A stretch of 64,000 bases of DNA from Streptomyces sp. APSN-46.1 (lineage in GTDB: Bacteria; Actinomycetota; Actinomycetes; Streptomycetales; Streptomycetaceae): positions 372,001 through 436,000 of the forward strand of contig NZ_JALGRF010000003.1 in the NCBI RefSeq assembly GCF_022815725.1, read 5' to 3'. Shown one piece after another: positions 40,452 to 48,026 of this stretch. Numbering within the stretch: the stretch's first letter is position 1; each line of letters begins with the position of its first letter. The notes beneath the pieces were generated by a model. That model saw nothing but the letters and a program-made list of their open reading frames with translations. It was not told the origin of the DNA and searched no databases. The position numbers and the translations under genes are program-made.

Positions 40452-40790
40452 TCAGATCCAGTCGAAGGTCTCGCGCCGGTCGACGACCGGCTCCTTGCCC
40501 GGCTTGCCGATGCCGCCGAAGCCCGGAATCCCGTCGGGCCGCCGGCTCGGCTCGAACACGTCGGTGCAGTCGCCTTCCACGAAGTCCACGAGGGAGAGCA
40601 CACAGCGCGCCCGGTCCGCCGCCGAGGGCGAGCCGGAGACCGAGCCGGAGACCGTAGTCCGGGCCGAGGCCGTCACCGTGTCCTGGACCGGCGGGTGGAT
40701 GAACGGGCCACCGAGCGTGAGACCGGCAGCGACCGCGAACCCCGCGGTGGCGGAAATGATTCGTGCCCGCCTGGTGAACGTGTTCTCCAT
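40452..40790 (-). CDS. small secreted protein heading the RiPP operon
   Basis: The 112-residue product has an N-terminal signal (RARIISATAGFAVAAGLTLG) with cleavage likely after a VTASA-like site. The mature part carries two cysteines (ARCVLSLVDFVEGDCTDVFE) that could pair, and the C-terminus ends ETFDWI. GGGGGAAG precedes the ATG at 40790. It is divergent from the LuxR-type regulator across 237 bases with three inverted repeats. A second small secreted peptide next to a related regulator (56113) ends in a similar aromatic motif, so I infer a signalling or accessory role rather than a core RiPP. Confidence 0.65.
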   Translation of the reverse strand: MENTFTRRARIISATAGFAVAAGLTLGGPFIHPPVQDTVTASARTTVSGSVSGSPSAADRARCVLSLVDFVEGDCTDVFEPSRRPDGIPGFGGIGKPGKEPVVDRRETFDWI

Positions 40791-40847
40791 GGTGCTTCCC
40801 CCTGTGTGGATCATCGTTGTTCCGACAAGGAGAAGACTGCCGACCGG

Positions 40848-40910
40848 ATGCCTCCCGTTCGAGGCATTAAGGGCGCAGCTTCCTGCGCCCGTTCGTGCAG
40901 CAAGCTGCAC
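40848..40910. promoter_or_regulatory. three stacked inverted repeats between secreted peptide and regulator
   Basis: Dyads occur at 40848-40867 (ATGCCTC-CCGTTC-GAGGCAT), 40871-40890 (GGGCGCAG-CTTC-CTGCGCCC) and 40895-40910 (GTGCAG-CAAG-CTGCAC). Their centres are 23 and 22 bases apart, about two helical turns. The last two share GCAG-n4-CTGC. This looks like a multi-site operator controlling the divergent genes. Confidence 0.55.
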
Positions 40911-41027
40911 GGCCTCCGCCCCGGGGGCCCCGCACCGGCTTATCGGGCGACTCGTCAGCCGGTGTCTGGATTCGTATGATCAGCGCACCGTGCTGACCAC
41001 ACGGGGCACCATCAAGTAGGGGGAACC

Positions 41028-42038
41028 ATGCGAGCAGGAAGCCTCACGCACTTGGGGATGACAGCCGAGGACGAGGACCTGTACCGATGCCTGCTCCGCC
41101 TCTCCGAGGCCACGCCCGCCGACCTGTCCGACCACCTCGGCTGGCCGCTGTCTCATGTGGAGGAATGGCTGGCACGACTGGAGTCGGTGGAACTGACGGC
41201 CCTGGCCGATAACGGATGCATCCGGCCCGCCCCGCCCGCGATCGCCGTACAGCGGCTGATCGATCTGCGGCTGCGGGAGCTGCGCGAGGAGTTGCAGCGG
41301 GTGGCCGCCGAGCAGCGGGTCGTCGAATCGCTGCTCGCGGAGCGCCACGCGGTGCGTCCGGTGGCGGGCGAGATGTCGGAGCGGCCGGCCATCGAGCGGG
41401 TGGAGGGCACCCCCAACGTCCGGGCGGTGATCGACGAGCTGACGTTCTTCACCCGGCAGGAGGGGCTGACCACCCAGCCGCACGGCGCGCTCAGCGCGGC
41501 CAGCATCGAGGCGTCCCGGCCGCTGGACGCCCGGATCCTGCGGCGCGGCATACAGATGCGCACGATCATGCGGTCGGAGGCCGTGGAGGACGGCCCGACC
41601 CTCGCCTACCTCCAGGAGATCTCGGCGATGGGGGCGGAGATCCGGATCTCGGACAAGCCGCTGGAGCGGATGCTCGTCTTCGACCGGGCCGCCGCGCTGA
41701 CCCCGATCGACCCGCAGAACCCCCGCCTGGGCGCGCTGGTGATCCGGGAGGCGGGGCTGGTAGCCAATCTGGTCTCGCTGTTCGAGCGGATGTGGTCGGA
41801 CTCCGTCGACCTGCGCGAGGCGGTCGCGGCCCGCCAGGGCGCGGGCGCCACGCTGACCGAGATCGAACGCAAGGTGCTGGCCACCATGTACGAGGCGGAG
41901 AAGGACGAGAGCGGGGCCCGTGAGGTGGGTGTCTCCGTCCGCACCTACCGCAAGTACGTGGCGGACCTCATGCAGCGCCTGGGGGCGACGAACCGCTTCC
42001 AGGCCGCACTGCTGGCCCGCGACCACGGCTGGATCTAA
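41028..42038 (+). CDS. LuxR-type (TrmB-like) transcriptional regulator
   Basis: The 336-residue protein has an N-terminal winged-helix/TrmB-like region (CLLRLSEATPADLSDHLGWP), a coiled helical stretch (RLRELREELQRVAAEQRVVE) and a central sensor-like domain (LDARILRRGIQMRTIMR). A C-terminal LuxR-type HTH at about 275-335 reads LTEIERKVLATMYEAEKDES, VGVSVRTYRKYVADLMQRLG. GGGGGAA precedes the ATG. Divergent from the RiPP operon, it is the probable pathway regulator. A paralogue at 56531 stands at the head of the second biosynthetic locus. Confidence 0.85.
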   Translation: MRAGSLTHLGMTAEDEDLYRCLLRLSEATPADLSDHLGWPLSHVEEWLARLESVELTALADNGCIRPAPPAIAVQRLIDLRLRELREELQRVAAEQRVVESLLAERHAVRPVAGEMSERPAIERVEGTPNVRAVIDELTFFTRQEGLTTQPHGALSAASIEASRPLDARILRRGIQMRTIMRSEAVEDGPTLAYLQEISAMGAEIRISDKPLERMLVFDRAAALTPIDPQNPRLGALVIREAGLVANLVSLFERMWSDSVDLREAVAARQGAGATLTEIERKVLATMYEAEKDESGAREVGVSVRTYRKYVADLMQRLGATNRFQAALLARDHGWI

Positions 42039-42280
42039 GACTGGATCCGCCATTCACCAGAGGGTGAGCTGCGGTTGCGGCAGGGGCGGTGACCGGGCTT
42101 TCCGGCGGCGCCACACACGGGGCGTGTCTCATCCGGGGTCGCTCGGTGCCGCTGCCCGGCCGTTCGGTTTCGGGCTCTGCGCCCCCTTCTCCCTCACACC
42201 TTTGGCCCGCGCTTGAGTTTCTACGCCGCATTCGGGACGCTGAAGCACAACGGCGACTCCGACAAGACGAGGCAGGCCAC

Positions 42281-42658
42281 ATGACGACCGCCTGGGGCCC
42301 TCCATCCGGCGCTGCCCGCATGCCGCAGCCCGCCAGCACCCCCGAAGGTCTGCGCGCCGCCCTCGCGCTCCTCGCCCCCGAGACACTGGCGACATTCGAC
42401 GCAGAGCGCGCCGCCGCCCTCCAGCAGGCCCGGGCGCAGGTCAGCGCTGCGCCGATGCGCCGCTTCGTCGGCCAATGGGCCGTCTACGTCGCCGTCGAAC
42501 GCCACCCGGAGCGCGCCGCACGACTCCACGAACTCGAAGCACGCGTCACTCAGGCCGCCGACCTCTCCGAGGCCCGCGCCATCGCCGCCGAGATCGGCCG
42601 CATCATCGACACCGCGTGCGCCGAAGCCGGAATCGAGCGCGGACAGGGCGCGGCGTGA
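42281..42658 (+). CDS. DUF6247 family protein, second copy
   Basis: The 125-residue product shows the DUF6247 order: STPEGLRAALALLAPETLAT, then MRRFVGQWAVYVAVERHPER and a C-terminal helix. It is divergent in detail from the 9467-9832 member but matches its helix positions. The stop overlaps the next gene by four bases. A weak GAGG precedes the ATG. As at 9.5 kb, the partner is a ~100-residue possible toxin, but here no Phd-type gene is present. Confidence 0.7.
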   Translation: MTTAWGPPSGAARMPQPASTPEGLRAALALLAPETLATFDAERAAALQQARAQVSAAPMRRFVGQWAVYVAVERHPERAARLHELEARVTQAADLSEARAIAAEIGRIIDTACAEAGIERGQGAA

Positions 42659-42945
42659 GCGACGAGGAACTGTGGCGCTGGGAGTACGACCCCGATGCCG
42701 AGCACGTCATCTCCGGCCTACCCCAGCACGTCATCCATGAAGTCGAGCGGCTCTCCGGCGAACTGGTCGCCCTCGCCGAGGTCGGCGTCGACATCTCCGA
42801 CATCGGCGCCGGACCCAGCCACGGTGGCCCTGGAGGTCTGCGCCGCATCCCACTGCTGACCGACGGCTGGTTCTACGCCCTCCCCGTACCCCGCATGAAA
42901 CTCATCGCAATCATCCGGGTCATCCCGCCCTTCGCCGACCTGTGA
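42655..42945 (+). CDS. RelE-like toxin candidate
   Basis: The GTG at 42655 overlaps the DUF6247 stop (GTGA). The 96-residue product begins VSDEELWRWEYDPDAEHVIS and ends with strands GWFYALPVPRMKLIAIIRVI, the usual terminal strands of the RelE/ParE fold. The middle is less typical. Together with DUF6247 it resembles the last two genes at 9.5-10.1 kb. Function as a toxin is inferred from fold pattern and coupling. Confidence 0.55.
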   Translation: MSDEELWRWEYDPDAEHVISGLPQHVIHEVERLSGELVALAEVGVDISDIGAGPSHGGPGGLRRIPLLTDGWFYALPVPRMKLIAIIRVIPPFADL

Positions 42946-42987
42946 GCTTGCGACCCGCAAGACCACACCCCAACGGGCAGGCGGGGT

Positions 42988-43888
42988 TCATCGCAGGGTG
43001 AGTGGGGTCTCGGATTCGATGCGGGAGAGTTTTTCCGGGTTGCGGACGTAGTAGAGGCCGGTGACCGCGGGCGTTCTCGACGCGGATCGCCATGATGCCG
43101 TCGATCTCGCCGTCCAGGTGTACGAGGAGTGCCGGGTTGCCGTTGACGACGGTGGGAGCGACGATGATCGGGCGTTTGTTCTTGCCGAGACCGCCGACCA
43201 TGAAGCGGGCCACCTTCTCGGCGCCGGTGATCGGCCGCAGCGCGGCCTGCTTGATGCCGCCGCCGTCGCTCACCAGGACGACGTCCGGGGCGAGCACGTC
43301 GAGGAGGTCCTGCGGGTTCCCGGTTTCGAGTACGCGCCGGAAGGACTCCAGAGCCGCCCGGGTCTCGCCGGCGGAGACCGCCTGGCGAGGGCGGCGGGCA
43401 TCGACGTGCCGGCGGGCCCGGTGGGCGATCTGCCGGACGGCCGCGGGGCTCTTGTCGACGGCGGCCGCAATCTCGTCGTAGCCGACGTCGAAGACCTCGC
43501 GCAGCACGAAGACGGCGCGCTCGGTCGGCGACAGGGTTTCGAGGACGAGCATCATCGCCATCGACACGCTCTCGGCGAGCTCGACGTCCTCGGCCACGTC
43601 CGGCGCGGTGAGCATCGGCTCGGGCAGCCAGGGGCCGACGTACGCCTCCTTGCGGCGACTCATCGTGCGCAGCCGGTTGAGCGATTGCCGGGTCGCGATC
43701 CGGACCAGGTAGGCGCGCTGGTCGCTCACCTGCGCCACATCGACCTTGACCCATCGCAGCCAGGTTTCCTGGAGGACGTCTTCGGCGTCGGCCGCCGATC
43801 CGAGCATCTCGTAGGCGACGGTGAAGAGCAGGTTGCGGTGGGCGACGAACATCTCGGTCGCCGGGTGGTTGGTGGCGTGGCCGCTCAT
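42988..43888 (-). pseudogene. ECF41 sigma factor, frameshifted near the 3' end
   Basis: From ATG 43888 the protein has region 2 (LLFTVAYEMLGSAADAEDVL), WLPEP, region 4 (TLSPTERAVFVLREVFDVGY) and the SnoaL-like extension with DGGGIKQ. Near 43070 one extra G throws the frame. The original ending (VTGLYYVRNPEKLSRIESET, PLTLR, then TGA at 42990-42988) can be read in another frame. The shift replaces only the last ~30 residues, so partial function is conceivable, but in ECF41 this tail is regulatory. The linked oxidoreductase gene is also broken. Confidence 0.75.
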
Positions 43889-44782
43889 ACGCCAGCTGCC
43901 AGGGGATGCCCTTGCAAATGAGCTCCTTGACCTTCGCGCCCGGGAGGCCGCCGAGGTAGTACCTCTTGGCGGTGTCATCCCTGTGGGTCAGCTGAAGGAC
44001 GCCGGCGCGGCGGCCCAGGCTGATGCACTGGCTGACGAATGCCACGTCGAGGGGAGTGGGCCGCTCACCGTTGATCCGGCTGAGCACGGTCTCGGCGGCC
44101 TGCGGGCCCAGTTGGACCGCGGCCTGGCAGCTCATCCGGAACGGCAGGTCCGACGGCGCCGCCGAATCCCCGGCCGCGACGATGCGTACGTCGTCCACGC
44201 TGGTCAGCGTCTCGTCCGTGAGCAGGCGGCCCAAGGTGTCGGTGCTCAGCCCGCTGCGCGCGGCCAGGTCCGGCACGCCGAACCCGGCGGTCCAGATGGT
44301 CACCATGCTCGGCAGCTCGCGTCCCCTCGCCGCACACCAGGGTCACGGTGCGGCCCGCCTCCGCCAGCTCGGCGGCGGTCTCGATGCCGGTCGTACCGGC
44401 TCCGACCACCGTCACCGCGGCCGTCGCCGGCGCGGCGTCGATGACCGGGCGCAGCCGCCGCACCTCCTCCAGAGTCGCGATCAGGTAGGCGAACTCGGCC
44501 GCTCCGGGCACAGCCCACCGCGTAGATCAGGTAGTCGTAGCCGACCGTGCCGCCGCTCGCCAGCGTCACGCCGCGCTCGGCCGCGTCGATCCGTGTCACG
44601 GTGTCGACCACCAGAGCGATGCCCTCGGCCAGGACCTTCCGGTAGTCGATGACCGCGTCGTGGGACCCGCCCACCAGTTGGTGCGGGCGGACCCGCTCGA
44701 CGAAGGTCGGGCGCGGGTTGATCAGAGTCACCGTCACGTCGTCACGCTGCGTCAGGCGATTGGCCGCCATGACTCCGGCGTA
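43870..44782 (-). pseudogene. decayed NDH-2-like FAD oxidoreductase
   Basis: Pieces of a homologue of the 22993-24222 enzyme are readable in order. YAGVMAANRLTQRDDVTVTL is cut off inside its first FAD motif exactly at the stop of the next gene. After a frameshift, EFAYLIATLEEVRRLRPVID and VTVVGAGTTGIETAAELAEA follow, then a ~40-codon deletion. The end reads MVTIWTAGFGVPDLAARSGL through AAGDSAAPSD and SQCISLGRRAGVLQL. The 3' end runs into the ECF41 gene. At least two frameshifts, an internal deletion and a lost N-terminus make it non-functional. Confidence 0.8.
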
Positions 44783-45040
44783 TCACGCGTCGCCCTCGTC
44801 CTCCCCCTCGTCCTCGTTCCGGACCGGCATGAACGCGATGCATTCCACGTCGATCTGGTCGGCGAGCTCCATCAGCACACCGGCCAGGCCCAGCGTGGTC
44901 CCCGGATCGAGTTCGATTTCGCCCTCGGACACCGAGCGCAGCCACCCCGACGCGAGATGCCGCAGCAGAGCGGTGACCTCGTCGGCGGGGATCAGCAACC
45001 GGCCGCCCGGCAGAGAGATCAGGGGCACTGACGCGTTCAC
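44783..45040 (-). CDS. DUF6213 family protein
   Basis: The 85-residue acidic protein starts MNASVPLISLPGGRLLIPAD and has LGLAGVLMELADQIDVECIA near the end, the pattern of DUF6213, a small cytoplasmic family of unknown function in Streptomyces. It stops at the very point where the oxidoreductase pseudogene begins (TGA then TAC), marking a deletion junction. AAGGAGATGTC precedes the ATG. Confidence 0.65.
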   Translation of the reverse strand: MNASVPLISLPGGRLLIPADEVTALLRHLASGWLRSVSEGEIELDPGTTLGLAGVLMELADQIDVECIAFMPVRNEDEGEDEGDA

Positions 45041-45171
45041 GGCGACATCTCCTTCACTCCGCCGGATGGCCGGTCATCACCTCGTGGACTCGCCGGGCCA
45101 TGGCTCCTCCTGTTGCCGGAAGCGGCTCCTGCCGGGCGTCTACCCGCCCCGGCGAGCGGTAAGCGCCTCCG

Positions 45172-46419
45172 TCAGGCGGCTGAGTCGGCGGTCTGCTCCG
45201 ACCGGGGGTGCCATTCCGCGAGGAGGATCGTCGCGTCGTCCCTGAGGTGACCGTGATGGTGGTCGAGGATGCCGCGTACCAGTCGGCGCAGGGCTTCGGG
45301 GGCCGCCTCGCCGGCGGCTGTCGCACGGACGACGGTGTCGATCAGCCGCTCCTCCCCGAACTGCTCGCCGGTGTCCGAGCGTGCTTCGGTGACGCCGTCG
45401 GTGTGGATGAGGATCCGGTCGCCGGGCTCCAGCTGGGCGTGATGGATGACGTTCGGTACGCGCGGCGCGTGATGGGGGTTGATGCCGAGCGGGAGTTGCG
45501 CGTCGCGTCGGAGGGCGTCGGCCACCACATGGTGGCGGCGGATCAGAAGCGGTGCCGGATGGCCGCAGTTGACCCAGCTGAGGTCTCCCGTTTCCACGTC
45601 GAGGTCGGCGAAGATCGCGGTGAGCAGCCGCTCGGGCAGCCACTCGTTCAAGGCCTCGTCCACCGTCGCGGTGATGTCCGTGAGGTCGCCTCCGGAGCGC
45701 CGCGTGGAGCGGCAGCCGGCCAGCGCCACGGCCGCGCACAGCCCTGAGGCGAGGTCGTGTCCCATGGCATCGACGACGGTCACGTGCAGGCTACGGGCGG
45801 TGAGGCTGTGGTCGAACGCGTCGCCGCCGATCTCGTAGGCGGGCTCCAGCACCGCGCTGGAGGTGACGCTGCGCGTGCCGATGGTCCGCGGCGGCATGAA
45901 CGCCCAGGCCATTTCGGCCTGGAGGGTCATGGGCTGTGTGCGGATGCTGCGCAGGAGCATGTCACTGAAGCCGGCTTTCGACATGACGACCTTGGCGACC
46001 AGCGCCGCGAGGCTCTGGCACTGCTCCAATGTGGTGGCGTCCATGGCCGGCGCGATGAGCCGCAGGACACCGATGCGCTCGGCGCCGTCCACCAGTGGAA
46101 CCCACATCACCAGCTCGGACCCGGACGCCAGCTCCGTGGCCCCGGTCCGGTACGCCCAGCCGGCGAGGGTGCCGTCCACCGCCAGACCCGCCGCTTCACC
46201 GCCGACGGCGCCGGGGGCGGGCACGCCCGCACGGACTCCGGCGAGGGGGGTGAGCCTCATCTGCTGGAGATCCGCCAGGTAGATCACCGCGTCGAGCAGC
46301 CCCAGCTTCCGCGTGGTGTCCCGCACCAGGTCGGGCAGCTCACCGGGGGTGGCCCGCTGGGAGACGTCCAGCAGCGAACTCAGCAGGTCTGAGAATTCCT
46401 CACCGTCCACGACGGTCAC
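45172..46419 (-). CDS. PP2C-type SpoIIE phosphatase with GAF-like domain
   Basis: The 415-residue protein has an N-terminal GAF-like sensor region (about 20-160, DTTRKLGLLDAVIYLADLQQ) and a C-terminal SpoIIE phosphatase domain. The latter shows GGDAFDHSLTARSLHVTVVD with metal-binding Asp, GHDLASG, WVNCGHPAPLLIRR and DRILIHTDGVTEAR. Such proteins dephosphorylate anti-anti-sigma factors in stress signalling. The start is GTG at 46419. No partner-switching genes are next to it in the window. Confidence 0.88.
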   Translation of the reverse strand: MTVVDGEEFSDLLSSLLDVSQRATPGELPDLVRDTTRKLGLLDAVIYLADLQQMRLTPLAGVRAGVPAPGAVGGEAAGLAVDGTLAGWAYRTGATELASGSELVMWVPLVDGAERIGVLRLIAPAMDATTLEQCQSLAALVAKVVMSKAGFSDMLLRSIRTQPMTLQAEMAWAFMPPRTIGTRSVTSSAVLEPAYEIGGDAFDHSLTARSLHVTVVDAMGHDLASGLCAAVALAGCRSTRRSGGDLTDITATVDEALNEWLPERLLTAIFADLDVETGDLSWVNCGHPAPLLIRRHHVVADALRRDAQLPLGINPHHAPRVPNVIHHAQLEPGDRILIHTDGVTEARSDTGEQFGEERLIDTVVRATAAGEAAPEALRRLVRGILDHHHGHLRDDATILLAEWHPRSEQTADSAA

Positions 46420-46610
46420 CGCCTGTCACCGTCCATCACCGCTGGCAGCGGTCCCGGCGGCCACCGAGTTCGCCACGGTTCTCCTCACCAGTCAAGCACT
46501 CCGCGCCCACAATGACGCCGCCTTCAGCACCTCCGTTTGCGGACACGGCCTGCAAACGGAGCGGGGCCGGCCCGCAGGCCAGCCCCGGCTCCGCCGGTTT
46601 ACTTCGCGTC

Positions 46611-46998
46611 CTACTTCATGTCCTTCTTCATGTCCTTGCCGTGCAGCTTGACCTTGCGCCGCTTGGACTCTCCTGTCTTGGGGATGCGCACGGTGAGGAT
46701 GCCCTCGCTCAGATCCGCGTCGACGTGCTCGCTGTCGGCTCCGGCCGGCATGCTCGTGCAGTAGTAGAACTTCCCGGACCGGCGGCTGAGAACCTTGCCG
46801 CGCTGCTCCTCGCTGATCTCACCGCTGATGCACAACTCGTTCGCGTCGATCTCGATGTCGACGTTCTCCCCGGGCACGCCCGGCAGCTCCATGCGGACGA
46901 CGTAGGCGTCTTCGGTATCTTCCTCCTCGGCGAGGGGCGCCCACCGCCCGTCACCTCGTGGAACAAATACCGCCCCCGCGTCGGATCGGCAACGTCAT
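46611..46998 (-). pseudogene. Hsp20 small heat-shock protein with N-terminal frameshifts
   Basis: The alpha-crystallin domain is intact (MELPGVPGENVDIEIDANEL, ISGEISEEQRGKVLSRRSGK, ILTVRIPKTGES, basic KKDMK tail). The N-terminal region reads only across three frames: MTLPIRRG after AGGAGG (start 46998), then RYLFHEVTGGG, then WAPLAEEEDTEDAYVVR joining MELPG. Two single-base indels near 46975 and 46955 explain this. Translation from the internal ATG at 46892 could still give the domain alone. Confidence 0.7.
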
Positions 46999-47097
46999 GA
47001 CCAGCGCCTCCTGATGCTGTGATGGCCGGGAGGCGAGTGCAGCAGACCACCTCCCATTTCTGGCACCTTTCCGCTCAAACCATCACCAAACCCCACG

Positions 47098-48024
47098 TCA
47101 GAGTTCGGCGAGTCGGCGGGCGGCCGCGGTCAGAGAACGGCCGCGCGGGGCATCGGCCCACGGGTTCTCCTTCAGGAGCCCGTCCACGTCGGTGAGGGTC
47201 CAACGGCGCGCGTCCAACTCCGGGTCATCGAGGTCGTCCCAGCTCAACGGGGCTGCGACGGGGGCGCCCGGCCGGGCCCGGACGGCGTAGGGCGCGACGG
47301 CGGTCTGCGCGTACGCGTTGCGCTGGGCGTCCAGGTAGAGCCGGCCCCGGCGGGCCTGCTTGCGCGGCGCCGTGGTGAGGCGGTCGGGATGCCGGGCGGC
47401 CAGGACCTCGGCGAGGTCGCGGGCGAAGGCGCGTACCTCGTCGAAGGACGCGCGCCGGTCCAGCGGCACGACGACGTGGACGCCGCGCGAGCCGGTGGTC
47501 ATCGGCAGCGACGGCAGCTCCAGCTCGTCCAGCAGCCCGTGCAGGCTCCGCGCCGCGTCCCGTACGGGCGCGAAGTCCTCAGCCGGCGGATCGAGGTCGA
47601 AGACGAGCCGGTCCGGGTGATCGGGGCGGTCGGCCTTGGAGAGCCAGCGGTGCGGAGTGACGCATCCCTGGTCGGCGAGGTAGAGGAGGGTGGCGGTGTC
47701 GTCGCAGAGGACGTGGGTGACGGTGCCGCCCTCCTTCGGCAGCTCGGCCCGGTGGATCCAGTCCGGGAAGTGGTCCGGGATCTCCTTCTGGAAGAAGCCC
47801 TCGCCGTCGATGCCGTCCGGATGGCGCTCCAGCATGAGCGGCCGGTCCCGCAGGTGGGGCAGCATCGGGCGGGCCACCGTGCGGTAGTAGGCGACGAGGT
47901 CGGCCTTGGTGATGCCGTCGTCCGGGAACAGCACCTTCTCCGGACGGCTGACCTCGATGGTGTGCCCGCTCGCCCGTACGGTCTCTTGCGTGGTCATCGT
48001 TACCTCCGGCCGGTGCGTGGTCAT
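47098..48024 (-). CDS. ligD: LigD-type DNA repair primase/polymerase
   Basis: The ~308-residue protein is the polymerase module of the bacterial NHEJ enzyme LigD: EVSRPEKVLFPDDGITKADL at the start, the catalytic LVFDLDPP, TGSRGVHVVVPL and LTTAPRKQARRGRLYLD. It adds ribo- or deoxynucleotides at double-strand break ends. Two in-frame ATGs (48024 and 47997) each have the same GGAGGTAACG in a 21-bp direct repeat. The ligase and phosphoesterase parts are separate adjacent genes in the same direction, so the three make one repair operon. Confidence 0.9.
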   Translation of the reverse strand: MTTHRPEVTMTTQETVRASGHTIEVSRPEKVLFPDDGITKADLVAYYRTVARPMLPHLRDRPLMLERHPDGIDGEGFFQKEIPDHFPDWIHRAELPKEGGTVTHVLCDDTATLLYLADQGCVTPHRWLSKADRPDHPDRLVFDLDPPAEDFAPVRDAARSLHGLLDELELPSLPMTTGSRGVHVVVPLDRRASFDEVRAFARDLAEVLAARHPDRLTTAPRKQARRGRLYLDAQRNAYAQTAVAPYAVRARPGAPVAAPLSWDDLDDPELDARRWTLTDVDGLLKENPWADAPRGRSLTAAARRLAEL

Positions 48025-48026
48025 CG

